Shown one piece after another: positions 32,573 through 42,882 of a stretch of DNA of 64,000 nucleotides. The stretch's first letter is position 1. Each line of letters begins with the position of its first letter. The DNA is from Allomyces macrogynus ATCC 38327 (lineage: Eukaryota > Blastocladiomycota > Blastocladiomycetes > Blastocladiales > Blastocladiaceae): positions 147,730 to 211,729 of the forward strand of contig GG745358.1 in NCBI GenBank assembly GCA_000151295.1, read 5' to 3'. The translations under genes and the position numbers were made by a program. The notes under the pieces were generated by a model. That model made no database searches. It worked only from the letters and a program-made list of their open reading frames with translations, and was not told the origin of the DNA.

Positions 32573-33404
32573 TGGAGGTGTTTCGGTTTGCAGATGTGGG
32601 CGTTTGGTGTTTTGCGTGTGAACAACCATTAGACAAGGTTCATGTTCTCCATCTGACAGATTTGGCTTGAACGGATTCTATTGTTCTTTTCCGAACCCCG
32701 TGTCGATTCGGTGCGAGAAATGCTCCATCAGTCAGGCGAAGCTGTCACTCTCGCTGTGGATCGAGATCATGTTCCAGTGATGGAGGCAGGTTGATAGCAT
32801 CAACGTTTGAGACAGTCCGGCAGTTGGCTCGCTCGCGACCTACAAAAGTTCTACTCTTCACCTGCCTCACAGCTTGGGCAGCGACGTTCACGATCAACCG
32901 TGGATTCAAATACGAAGCTCAGAATAGAAGACTTCCAAAGTGGAAGAGTTTGCCGTAATGCGTTGAATGATTGCTAGCAATCGGCGCTTGGACTTCTGGC
33001 TAGACATGCTTCTCTTGAACTGGGGGCAGTGAGCTCCAATAAGTTGCCGTCTGATCTACAAATACTCTTGGCAGTTATATCCGCCTGTTTAAGAACTCGA
33101 ACGAACATCGTGGGGAGGGTGACTTGGAAATGACCCAAACCAAAGTTCCAAATCATGTTCTTTCATCCATGTCATAATCACATCCAGTCGCATCGCTATC
33201 TATCTCAACCAGTTCTGATGCCGTCCTGCTCAGTCTGCGCCCAGCTGCATATATAAAGTCCCAGTGTCGCCACTCCCTTGCCTCTCTCAACCTTGCCGAC
33301 CCGCCACTCGCTTCCCTCCCCCACTTTGCGCAGGTCCGGTCTCTCCAAACCCGACAACCAGCCTCGGAAATCATACGAACCGTCACTCATGAGATCGCGG
33401 CCAT
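32573..33404. promoter_or_regulatory. AT-richer intergenic region upstream of relic C
   Basis: No gene. Base composition is clearly less GC-rich than the flanking genes. It ends with a leader that resembles the one before intact copy D: a TATA box, then a pyrimidine-rich tract and CATC|GTAAG. Confidence 0.5.
33250..33257 (+). promoter_or_regulatory. TATA box (TATATAAA) of relic C
   Basis: A perfect TATATAAA followed by a C/T-rich leader. Intact copy D has the same arrangement (TATATAA at 35671), about 190 bp before its ATG. This suggests the duplication carried the promoter along. Confidence 0.65.
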
Positions 33405-34855
33405 CGTAAGTTTACAGTTTGTTGGGGTTCCCCCGGATTGCATTTTGAACTTGACGCGTGGCTTGTTTGATACGGTACTCCAGAAACTCGTCAAAGAAAA
33501 GCCATGGGCACGCCCTATCTGACACGTTACATTGACGAGGGCGCTGTTATGGCCATGCATCTGGATCCTGCGTGTGGAGGGTGGTGCGAGCAAGTTGGTG
33601 CAGCCTGAGCCCCAGCGCAACGTGGCCATGGAAATCAATGTCCCTGAAGGTGCGATTGCCACGCCAGTTATTTGACGGGCGCGCTGCTTGACGCGACTAG
33701 TCTCCTCGGCAAGGGCAACGCCATTGGCATGTTCCACATCCCCATCATTATTGGCATGGATGATGCGCTGTCACGGTTTGTGGGGGTTGATAACAAGGGT
33801 GGTCATGTCGGGTGGGCGCCCCCAAGGCATCAACCAGCCGGCGCTCGACACCTCTGTGCTTGGATCGCGGCTCAACTGCCCAACGCCGACGACCAAGGAA
33901 ATGCAACAGTGGATCGAAGCGCGTGCTCAGAACCTCGAGATTGCAGTCTTTGAGACGTACGACCAGAACTTCACCCTGGTGAATATCGGTTCCATTCGCT
34001 TCATCATGTTACTGGCCACCACGGCAAACTGCACCGTTAAGTCCCTCACAATTTTGAGTTATGCGCCGCGATTGTCGCAGGCCACCATCCAAGTCGATTG
34101 CAAGTCGGAGAATAGCGATCCTGCTCAGATTCCTAGCAGAGTCCCGCTCACGCGCGGCTGGACTTGCACGGAAATGTCGTGCGGGAACGCTGCACTTGAA
34201 GATTGGAACTGCATGCTGAAGTTGAACCCTGCGCCCAGTGCAAGTGCCAACACGAAGAGCATCAGCACGTCCACGATCAACTTCAAGTCCAAGTCGGCCA
34301 TTTGCATCGGATCCACCACCGCCTACAGGCACTCGAACGGAGCTGGTTTCGATAACCCCGACTTTGTGTATGCCATGTTGCCAGCCAACGATCGCGTGCC
34401 GCGTACAACTCTGGGAACTGCTGACCTCGCTCGCTTTGGCGGTGCTCCTTATCGCGGTATGGCGCGGCTGGGACCCAGCCTCGTAAATTGCGTCACATTT
34501 ACAGCATGTCGGTGCCGGAACGTGCCTAGAGGACCAGCCGCCGCTGGAGTGCACAATGTATCTCGCGCTGCTCGAGCTACCAGTGAACATGCAAGTCGGA
34601 CCGTACGGGCATCACGTCATGCTCTGCCCTCAGCCGGGCAAGTTGGTGAGAGGTTTGCCTCAGTCTGACAGTGCCTTGGACCTGGAGCTATTGGGCGACG
34701 AAACGATCGAGACAAAGTATTGGCACGGCAAATTCATTGTTGCAGCCACGAACTACTCGAAAATGTGCGAGGAAGTCAAAAAGCGTGGCCTGGATGGCAA
34801 AGTGGGCGGTTTGGACTGTAGGGCTGGCGCCGATTCCTTTTGTACCATGAGCTGA
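33405..34855 (+). pseudogene. decayed copy C of the membrane-protein family
   Basis: Lies between intact copies B and D and is closest to D. The first ~125 codons, including both N-terminal membrane segments, are deleted. The leader joins directly to CILNLTRGLFDTVLQKLVKE. Then come YLTRYIDEGAVMAMHLDPAC, a frameshift at the GG(LE)GGASKLV block, VPEGAIATPV with another shift, and IIGMDDALSRFVGVDNKGGH with a short deletion. A long good stretch follows from SRLNCPTPTTKEMQQWIEAR to NPDFVYAMLPAND. Part of the ectodomain end is missing before VQLWELLTSLALAVLLIAVW, and the tail closes with VKKRGLDGKVGGLD. Several shifts and stops make a functional product very unlikely. Confidence 0.88.
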
Positions 34856-35670
34856 CGGATCTTTTTCATTCATTAAGTATTCAGCTGATAACTATATTTC
34901 TGCTGATGCGTTACATTGCCACGGGCTCGCTGATGTTGTCCTGTCTTTCTTGCCTGTGGCCCTTTGGTGACAATTTGCGTCTTGCATTCACCCCAATTGT
35001 GCCAGCCATATGAGACACACAGTCAGTGCGACAACTTTTCCTGGCGCTGGCGAATGGATGACAGCGCTGCTGACTCCAAAGAAATGTTCTACTACAACAG
35101 ATGATGATTTGATGCTGGTGTGCGTCAACACATCCCTTGGGATCATGCACACACATTTCTATAGCCTATGAAAAGCTCCACCTTGACACCCGCTTCTCTC
35201 GACAACAAAGATTGCATGGACCGGGTGTTCTACAATACAAATTTGATACACATTTTGATCAAGCAGTCAAGGAACTGGGCCAACCTCAAAGATAAATCCA
35301 CCACATTGGTTCCTCTTCTGCTTTGGTTGATCTGCGATAGAAACTTTTTTTGTCCAAAGTGGGCATAGGCTTTCAAAGCACTTTGAAAACGTCATGAAGA
35401 ATGGTGATGAGGAGTTTGCAAACAGTGTGACACGCTCAAAATGCTTGTAACCTCCATCTGTGAGGAATAACTGCATCCATAAGTACTTGTCGTTTGATCT
35501 CACATAACGCTTGGTACCGCTTGAAATTGAACCCATTCCAGCATGCTCCATCTTTTTGTGATCTGGAATGAGCAACGGATAGTGACATGAAATCAACATG
35601 TCCGGCCATCCAAGTCACATGCATGCACATCCAAGTCGCATCGCTCTGACGCGGCGCGCCGCTCAAATTG

Positions 35671-35677
35671 TATATAA
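35671..35677 (+). promoter_or_regulatory. TATA box (TATATAA) of copy D
   Basis: TATATAAGG about 193 bp before the ATG, preceded by a GC-rich GCGGCGCGCC element and followed by a C/T-rich leader. It matches the layout at relic C. Confidence 0.65.
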
Positions 35678-35803
35678 GGTCGTCTGTCACGACTGCCAAA
35701 CTTCTCTTCACTTTCCCAGTCGCCGCTTCCCTCTCTCCCCTTGTGCTGGTCCGCTCAATTCAATCATTCCCATTTCTGCCTCAGAACCCATTTGAGCCGC
35801 CAT

Positions 35804-35861
35804 GTAAGCTCACAGCCGCCTCGATTTGAAACTCATTAGCCACTTTCTCGCCCTGAGCCAG
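35804..35861 (+). promoter_or_regulatory. 5' UTR intron of copy D; retention would expose an ATG-TAA start-stop
   Basis: GTAAGC donor after GCCGCCAT and a CCAG acceptor two bases before the ATG at 35864 define a 58-bp intron, typical in size here. In the unspliced transcript GCCGCCATGTAA forms a minimal upstream ORF in strong context. Relic C keeps a similar donor (GGCCATCGTAAG). Splicing is inferred from sites only. Confidence 0.55.
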
Positions 35862-35863
35862 CT

Positions 35864-37822
35864 ATGTCCGACGGAATCATCTTGGGCAACTTGGAGTTTT
35901 CGCTCTGGACTACTCTAACACGTATCGTCGTCGCAAGTTTCGTGACGACCGTTGTGTACCGTCTCGTATTTTCATCCCGTCCGGGCTACCATGTCGCAGC
36001 ACGTTTGTCGTTTTTCACGCCTTTTGGCGCCTGTTGGGATCTGATCGGATGCTGCTGTGCCCGGCGTCGCCGCGGTTACAATAACGATCGGCACGCCGCC
36101 CCATTGGCTGTGTTCTTGCTCGTATTGGCTCTGTCTGGCAGGTTCACTGATTTTGCCGCTGATTTTGGGCTTCGTGCGGCACAGCAGGCGCGCACCGTCA
36201 CAATGATTTGGGTGGGCGGCGACAAGCACAGTGCCAATGAGCAATACGCACCCCCTGATCGCGACCTGAATCTGACGCGCGGCGTTCTTGATACGGCACT
36301 CCGACACCTCGTCAAGGATATGCCCGCGGGCACATCGTACCTGACGCGTAACATCGACGAGGGCGCAGTCATGGCCATGCAGCTGGACCCAGCGTGCGGG
36401 GGGCTGGAAGGTGGTGCGAGCAAGTTGGTGGAGCCTGTGCCCCTGCGCAACGTGGTCATGGAAATCAATGTCCCTGAGGGTGTGATTGCAACGCCAGTTT
36501 TTTCGACGAGTGCGCTATTTGTTGCGACTAATCTCCTCGACAAGGGCAGCGCCGTTGGCATGTTCCACTTCCCCATCATTATCGGCATGGATGGCACGCT
36601 GTCGCGTTTTGTGGGTGTTGATGGCAAGGGTGGTCCCAACAACTTGATGCTTGTCACGTCGGGTGGGCGCGCACAAGGTTCTGATCAAGAGCCGCTTTGG
36701 AATACCGTGCTTGGGTCGCGGCTCAACTGTCAGACTCCGGCGTACAAAGATGTGCAGCAGTGGATCGAAGCGCGCTCCAAGAACCTCGAGATTGCCATCT
36801 TCGATACTCTTGATCTGGATTTCACACAGGAACGGCCCGGTTCGATTCGCTACATCATGTTCCTGGCCACCACGGCAAATGGCACAATTGAGTCGCTCAC
36901 GGTAGCGAGCTATGCGCCACGGTCGTCGCTGGCCACGATCAGTGTCGATTATAGTAATACTGAGGTTTCGACCAAACGTCCAGTCACGCGCGGTTGGACT
37001 TTTACGGAAATGCCGTGTGAAGACACTGCGCCCAGATCGTGGAGCTGCAAGATGGAGTTGAAGCGTACGCCCAGCACGGGTACCAATTCCACTAGCATTG
37101 GCACCTCCACGGTCAGTTTTGCTTCCAAGTCAGCCATCTGTTTCGGATCGACCACAGTCTACAGCCACTCGAATCAAGCAGGTTTCGATAACCCCGACTT
37201 TGTGTATGCTGCGATGCCGGCCAATCAAACCTCTGGCCAAAACCGAGCGCGCGTCGTGTGTGCGAACCCAACTGGCAAGTCGTCGGTTCCTGGTGGCATG
37301 CACTTGTCGTCGTGGTTCTCTGGCAAAGATTGGGCGCTGCCCCTCAAGAAAGTTCGTGGCGAGGAACCCATCAAGGTCTCGACGATTGCATACCGCGTCG
37401 CGTTGTGGGAGTTGCTGACCTCACTTTTGGTGGCAATCCTGTTATTGGCCGCCATTTGGTTTGGTGTCGACCCAGCCTCGGAACTATGCTTGCGGCACCT
37501 CTACAGTGCGTCCGTGCCAGGAACGTGCCTCGAGGATCGGGTGCCTCTGGAGCGTACGATGCATCTCGCGCTGATCGAGCTGCCGTCAAACATGCAAGTT
37601 GGACCCTTCACGCACCACGTCCAGCTCTGCCCTCGGCCGGGCTTAGCGAAAGGGGTTCCCCAGGCTGACAGCGCCATGGACTTGGGGCTCTTGGGCGACG
37701 AGACGACTGCCAGAATGTCTTCCCGTGGCCGTGTTGTCACTACAGCCACGACCTACCTGACAATGCGTGCTGAAGTCAAGCGGCGTGGCCTGGAGGGTCG
37801 AGTTGGCGGGCTGGAATTGTAG
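35864..37822 (+). CDS. unrecognised three-segment membrane protein, copy D (intact)
   Basis: Single coding exon of 652 residues, paralog of copy B along its whole length. It starts GIILGNLEFSLWTTLTR. Predicted membrane segments lie at about 20-40, 85-105 (APLAVFLLVLALSGRF) and 510-532 (LWELLTSLLVAILLLAAIWF). The ectodomain includes DFAADFGLRAAQQ, YLTRNIDEGAVMAMQLDPAC, RLNCQTPAYKDVQQWIEAR, SAICFGSTTVYSH and NPDFVYAAMPANQ. Its Cys positions match copy B. The cytoplasmic tail has SELCLRHLYSASVPGTC, MQVGPFTHHVQLCPRPG and MRAEVKRRGLEGRVGGLEL. The tail blocks are the most conserved part across copies, which suggests an intracellular interaction or assembly function. A TATA box, leader and 5' intron precede it. 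Role unknown. Confidence 0.85.
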   Translation: MSDGIILGNLEFSLWTTLTRIVVASFVTTVVYRLVFSSRPGYHVAARLSFFTPFGACWDLIGCCCARRRRGYNNDRHAAPLAVFLLVLALSGRFTDFAADFGLRAAQQARTVTMIWVGGDKHSANEQYAPPDRDLNLTRGVLDTALRHLVKDMPAGTSYLTRNIDEGAVMAMQLDPACGGLEGGASKLVEPVPLRNVVMEINVPEGVIATPVFSTSALFVATNLLDKGSAVGMFHFPIIIGMDGTLSRFVGVDGKGGPNNLMLVTSGGRAQGSDQEPLWNTVLGSRLNCQTPAYKDVQQWIEARSKNLEIAIFDTLDLDFTQERPGSIRYIMFLATTANGTIESLTVASYAPRSSLATISVDYSNTEVSTKRPVTRGWTFTEMPCEDTAPRSWSCKMELKRTPSTGTNSTSIGTSTVSFASKSAICFGSTTVYSHSNQAGFDNPDFVYAAMPANQTSGQNRARVVCANPTGKSSVPGGMHLSSWFSGKDWALPLKKVRGEEPIKVSTIAYRVALWELLTSLLVAILLLAAIWFGVDPASELCLRHLYSASVPGTCLEDRVPLERTMHLALIELPSNMQVGPFTHHVQLCPRPGLAKGVPQADSAMDLGLLGDETTARMSSRGRVVTTATTYLTMRAEVKRRGLEGRVGGLEL

Positions 37823-38095
37823 GGTTAGTTCTGCCCTCATAAAGACCATTTATCGAAGTGTGGCGTTTATCAATTCTGATGAGTTTGGAATCATGTTCCT
37901 GATGTGACGGGTGCGGTCGCTTCGATAGGTCCACGGTTGTATTTTTTGCTTTCCGATTAATCTCCATTGGTTTGAAATCACCTCTTCCTTTTCCCTTGTC
38001 CGTTCGCTCGAATCATGCTTTTGTCTTGCTGCGGCGCCGCACATCGACGCAGGTGAGGAAAGGAATGTGAGTAGGTCTTGAAGAATATAGGCAGA

Positions 38096-38488
38096 CTATA
38101 CGGTTGTTTCTTGCCCGATCATTGAACCAGGGTTGGGCGCGAGCCCCTTGGCGAGCATATCGGCGCGGACCGACTGCAGTTCGCCATAGCAGTCGGAAAC
38201 AATCTCGAGATCGTGTTCTGGTGCCGCGGGTGGCGGTGGTGATGCAGCAGCGCGCATCGGTGATGGGGCCACGACCACAGACGCGGTCGCGATCGTTGTC
38301 GTTGCGGGCGCGTACTCGTGCACGGTCACGGCCGACGCGGATGCCGTTGCAAATGGCGGAACAAGCGTGCGCGACACGACGCGCGTGAGCCCGCCAGACC
38401 GCTTGGACGCGGCCGCCGGGTCGGCCGTAGTGCCCGCCTTTTTGCGCGACGACGGTGGTGGCGCGGCGGATGCTGCGGCTTGAAGCGA

Positions 38489-38529
<41 letters not shown>

Positions 38530-39920
38530 TGTCGTCAGAAAGGATGACGGGCCCGCGTTGCGAGAAAGATCCGCGCCGCGGCGTCTCCGTGGTCGATGAA
38601 ATGAACATGTCGTCGTCGGACTCGGCCGCGGGTGTGGCCTCAGGTTCGGCCTTGCGCGCGCGTTTTCGCGCCGTGGTGGAGGTCGCCGGCTTGACGTTAG
38701 TGCTCTCATCCGCAGCCTGCATGGTCCGCGTGCGTTTCGCGGCCGTCTTGACGGGCGACTATCGCATAGAGCAGCGTCAGAACGGGGACCCAAAGAGCAC
38801 CCAAGCTGCGACCGAAAGTGTACCTCCGACTCGACCTGCATAACCACTTTCTTCCTGCCCGCGAGCACCTCGGCCGCCGCCCTCCCCTGACGCGCATACG
38901 ACGGCGTGAGCCCCTTCGAGTTCGTCTCTGCATACTCGGTCAAGATGCCCTCGCACACGAGTTGCCGAATCAGCTGGTCCGACTTGCTGAACATTTTCCA
39001 CACTTTCGCGCCGTGACCAAACCCGCGCAACTCGTCGTGCCCGCGCGACTGAATCACTGTCGACCTGCCGCCGCGGAAAATGTCTATCAACTGCAAGATC
39101 GTGACCTTGTCGCGGTCGATTTGCGCGACCAAGTCGATCACGACGTGCGCGTGGTCGGTCACGTCGGGCCGACGTGGGCGGCGGCTTGCCGCCTGCGCGA
39201 GTGCAATTGTCGCACGTTTGCCGGCACTGCGCGGCAGTGAACTATTCGCCAAAATATTGGAGCACGAGATGCCGCCGGCAGTCGTACTTGTTCTCGCAGT
39301 ACTACATGGACGGAACTGGTCAGTCGCGCACAAGCGGCGCAAACAAGCAACAACAAAAAACAGCGCTCGCAACGCAACAAGAACGGCACCTGCACGACCT
39401 GCCGCAATTTCCCAAGCTGGTTCTCCTTCTTCTCCCACATCCCCTCGCCCTTAACAATCAACGCGTTGATCCGCGCCTTGTCGGCAAAATTGTAATACAG
39501 CACGCAATGCGACTCGAGCCCATCGCGCCAAGCGCGTCCCGTCTCCTGGTAATACCCCTCGAGCGAGTGCGGCAGCGCGTGGTGCATGACGAACCGCACA
39601 TCGGCGTTATCGATACCCATCCCAAACGCGACCGTGGCAACAATCATGTCTACTTGCCCACCTTCCAATTCGACTGGATCCGCTCGCGGTCCTTTTTTGA
39701 GAGCCGTTAATCCTGTGCGACTTCTTCAAGTCGCCGGCCGCATCCTCGCAGTTCTTTTTCGACAGGCAGTAGAAGATGCCGCACTTCTTGGGGAACCGCG
39801 TGTTATAAACTGGGCAATGTCGTTGATGAGCGACTTCTTCTTTAGTCACTTGTAGAGCATCCCCCACGGCACAATATCGGTCCTGGTGGGCTCTTGAGCG
39901 TCTCTTGTCGTAATGCAGCA
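38096..39920 (-). pseudogene. truncated, frame-broken RecQ-family DNA helicase
   Basis: Only the second helicase lobe and C-terminal domains remain. Minus-strand pieces read TRFPKKCGIFYCLSKKNCED (motif IV area) and [20 protein letters not shown] (motif V), then [12 protein letters not shown] (motif VI, W for the usual second G of GRAGRDG). The zinc-binding part has [14 protein letters not shown], an in-frame TAG at 39242-39244 where Ser is usual, then CRQTCDNC. A further frame holds an RQC winged helix (VTILQLIDIFRGG, GAKVWKMFSKSD, LIRQLVCEGILTEY). An acidic linker with an Asp run and the start of an HRDC-like segment (DCYGELQSVRADML) end at 38098. The ATP-binding lobe (motifs 0-III) is absent; the next gene starts only 280 bp away. 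Truncation at both ends plus the stop and shifts argue for a pseudogene. Confidence 0.8.
38495..38534 (-). repeat. GAC/GAT trinucleotide repeat coding polyaspartate in the RecQ relic
   Basis: On + it reads as repeated CGTCGT with TTG variants; on - it codes DNDNDDDDDDDDD. Such acidic linkers are common between RQC and HRDC in RecQ proteins, and the run is prone to slippage. Confidence 0.8.
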
Positions 39921-40196
39921 AGTCTCGTCGTGCTGGACGGGCTGTTGGCGCGGTGCACGGGCCTGTATCGGGATCGAGTCACTGCTCAGCGGCAACCGCA
40001 CTGCCATTCCTTTCAGCCGCACGCGACCGATTCTACCGCATCTTACCCGGTGATCACGTCGCCGAAAGGCCTTCGTCCACCACAGCGACCATCACGACGA
40101 CGCTGCCGCCAACCAGTTTGACTACGACGAACAGCACTGCCTGCAAAGGATCCGGACCCGCCAAGGCTGCACGCAGCCCATACGATCACGGCCGCC

Positions 40197-42788
40197 ATGT
40201 CCTCGTCAACGCGCACACCGCACGCGCGCGGCGACCCGACCAGGACACCAAGTACGCCCGGACCGCAGGCCGTGCCCATGTCGGCCGACGCAGCCAACGC
40301 CTACGCCATGGCCATGGTCATGAACGCTGCCGCCGCAGCCGGCACGCCGCGCACCATCTCGACGGGTCACGCAGCCAGGCCCCACGCGCACACGTATACG
40401 GCCCCTCCACGCACCGCGCCCGCGGCCGTCGCGATGGCGCCGTACCAGCCCGACTATGCGCTCGTCTCTCGCGTGCGCGCCCCCGCGTCCCCGGCACCGT
40501 GGTCGCCCAACGCGCCGCCGACCTCGATTGACGAAAGTGCGTCACTGCTCAAGGGCGGGTACCACAACCGCATTTTGCTCGCACTCAACTCGACGCTGCC
40601 CAACGAAATCGACTGGGCGCTCTCGACGCTCTGCTACATCTCGCACGTCGCCGACCATTTCCATCTCTTGACGATTCCGGGACTTATCGAGGTGCTGCTC
40701 GACATGGCCGAAGAGTACCTCGGGCTTGACGAAATTGCGATTGCTTTCCACCGGCCCGTCACGGGGAGACTGGTGGCAAAGCCGACCGTGGATGATGACG
40801 CTGCTCCGGTCGAGAGGGTACAAGGCGACGGCGACGTGGTCATGGACGACGCCGAGCCCGCAATCCCGCCATCCGACCAACCTGTTCCGGCATCGTCGAC
40901 GTCGTCTGCATCGGCAAACCAAAACGGATCGGACGTGGTCGACGAATCGGGTTCGGTGGCCAACACGAGCGAGGCCCTGCCCAGCGAAGACCAGCCCGCT
41001 CCCACTGAAGACGCGACCACCGACCAAGTCATGGCCGATCCACCATCGCAGACCGTCGACCAGGCCCCCAAGTCGGACGACGGAGTGCCCAACGACGCCG
41101 AGGACGAGGAGGTTGATGACGACGAGGACGAAGAAGACGACGACCTCGTCGAATACCACCTGGTCGGCGATCTGGACCCGCTCGCCGACCACCTCGTCTC
41201 GCCGCAACGCGCGGAGCAGTACGTGCGTGCGCTTCTGATCCTGCACACGCTGCGTAACGCTTCGTTTCTACCTCACAACACGACCGCGCTCCTGCAACAC
41301 GCGCCGACGCTCGTGAGTCTTGTCGTGCGCGTCCTGTACCAGAGACACGTGCCGCACTTTGTCGAGCCGCGGCACCTCGTGCTCGACCTGATTGAGAACC
41401 TCGCTCCGCACCTCGCCTTGTCGCTGCGTAACAAGCTCGATGTGGTGCTCGTCGACACGTTGCACACGATCGCCGTGGACGCGACTTCCGACCGCGGCGC
41501 GATCATTGCCGCGCTCACTGCGCTCGCACGGCTCGCCACGACCGAGCGCAACGAGCCGATGGTCCGTGAAGGACTCGTGCGGCACCCGACGACGATTGCG
41601 CGCGCGATCGATTTGCTCGCGCTGGTCGACCGCGACGCCGTGCTCGTCCAGGCTGCGCTCGAGTACCTCTACCAGATCACGCTCCTCTCGCCGGAGACAA
41701 CGGCTGTCGTGCTCGATAACTTGCCGCGCCAGGCACTGACCGTGCTCGTGCACTGCATGCGGCACCGCGTGCCCACGTCCAAGGGGATCGAGCCGCCGCC
41801 TGCTCCCGCCGCGTCGAGTTCTCCGACCCTGTCGCGTGAAGCCAGGCGGCGCGCCATGGACGAGCGCATTGCCAAGGCCGCCGTGATCACGGCCAATGTC
41901 GCGGCTCCCACCGATGACAGCCAGGCCGCTCTCCTCGCGCTGCAGTGGGCCAAGTTGCACGTGCACCCGGACCCGCGGGTCGGCAAAGTCCCCAAGGCGC
42001 AATTCCACGCGAGTTACGAGCAGTACCTTGCGTCGCACCCTGCACCCCCCACCCTCCGCACCGTCCCCTGGCCCGACGCAGGCACCACCGCTACGCGGCT
42101 CGACGTCGACCCACTCGTGCGCCTTCTTCTGACCGTCGTCCCCGGCTCAGCCGTCACCCCCGACCACCACGTCGTTGGTCTCGCGCTGAACCCCACTCCC
42201 GCGGCCGTCTTGGGCCCAGTCGTCCTCGACGCCCCCTACCCGTGCGCATGGGCCGGGTGCGACCATTCGGCGACGGCGCTCGCCGACCTGCACACGCACG
42301 TCGACACGGCGCACTTGTCCACCGCACACGCCGCGCACGGTACCGCGTGCCCGATTTCAGGATGCACGTGGCAAGTACCCACGACGCTCGCGGCGCACGC
42401 CGACCGCGCGTTCCGGCTGCACGTGCTCACGCACTTCCCCTCCACCTCGACACCCACTGCGCCGCCGACCCCACCGGCCACGACCGACGCCCCGACGAGT
42501 TTCGCGCACCAGATCGCGGCCGAGTGTATGGCCGACCCCGTGGGCGTGCCGTACACGGCGGCGCTGGTCGTGCGCAATTTGGCGCATGGGGTCATGGCGG
42601 TGCCCGACGCGGCGTTGGATGTGGGCGCCGAGACGCGGCCGCCGGCGAACGCGCTTGAGGCGCGGATGCGGGGGCGGGATGCGGCGGCGGCACTGTTGGC
42701 GGGAGTGAAAGATGAGTTGGTCTGGATGTGTGCGGCGTACCCGCGGCTCGCGCGGCATTTGGTGCCGATTGTGAGCGAGGTGTTTTGA
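40197..42788 (+). CDS. RSC9/ARID2-like chromatin-remodelling subunit with C2H2 zinc fingers, single exon
   Basis: Protein of 863 residues. After a disordered, Pro/Ala-rich N-terminus comes YHNRILLALNSTLPNEIDWAL followed by LCYISHVADHF. This matches the start of the armadillo-like region of RSC9/ARID2, subunits of RSC/PBAF SWI/SNF remodellers. An acidic insert (about 200-320, ending in a DDDEDEEDDD-type run) is followed by the helical repeats. QWAKLHVHPDPRVGKVPKAQ resembles the RFX-type DNA-binding winged helix of this family. Two C2H2-like fingers follow: CAWAGCDHSATALADLH..H and CPISGCTWQVPTTLAAH..H. No N-terminal ARID domain is visible, as in some fungal RSC9 proteins. The nucleus is the expected site. 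The start is the first ATG after a long upstream gap and may be longer than needed. Confidence 0.75.
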   Translation: MSSSTRTPHARGDPTRTPSTPGPQAVPMSADAANAYAMAMVMNAAAAAGTPRTISTGHAARPHAHTYTAPPRTAPAAVAMAPYQPDYALVSRVRAPASPAPWSPNAPPTSIDESASLLKGGYHNRILLALNSTLPNEIDWALSTLCYISHVADHFHLLTIPGLIEVLLDMAEEYLGLDEIAIAFHRPVTGRLVAKPTVDDDAAPVERVQGDGDVVMDDAEPAIPPSDQPVPASSTSSASANQNGSDVVDESGSVANTSEALPSEDQPAPTEDATTDQVMADPPSQTVDQAPKSDDGVPNDAEDEEVDDDEDEEDDDLVEYHLVGDLDPLADHLVSPQRAEQYVRALLILHTLRNASFLPHNTTALLQHAPTLVSLVVRVLYQRHVPHFVEPRHLVLDLIENLAPHLALSLRNKLDVVLVDTLHTIAVDATSDRGAIIAALTALARLATTERNEPMVREGLVRHPTTIARAIDLLALVDRDAVLVQAALEYLYQITLLSPETTAVVLDNLPRQALTVLVHCMRHRVPTSKGIEPPPAPAASSSPTLSREARRRAMDERIAKAAVITANVAAPTDDSQAALLALQWAKLHVHPDPRVGKVPKAQFHASYEQYLASHPAPPTLRTVPWPDAGTTATRLDVDPLVRLLLTVVPGSAVTPDHHVVGLALNPTPAAVLGPVVLDAPYPCAWAGCDHSATALADLHTHVDTAHLSTAHAAHGTACPISGCTWQVPTTLAAHADRAFRLHVLTHFPSTSTPTAPPTPPATTDAPTSFAHQIAAECMADPVGVPYTAALVVRNLAHGVMAVPDAALDVGAETRPPANALEARMRGRDAAAALLAGVKDELVWMCAAYPRLARHLVPIVSEVF

Positions 42789-42882
42789 TTGAATGGAGCT
42801 CTGTAAGGTGATGATATTTTGGGCGATAGCAAGTGTGGATTTCTATTTCGCGCGAACAATACGAAATCACGACCACCACCAC

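Larger units (their letters stand above)
34856..35863. promoter_or_regulatory. AT-richer intergenic region and promoter of copy D
   Basis: About 1 kb without a gene. The last 200 bp hold the TATA box at 35671, a pyrimidine-rich leader and a 5' untranslated intron. The rest shows nothing recognisable. Confidence 0.5.
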
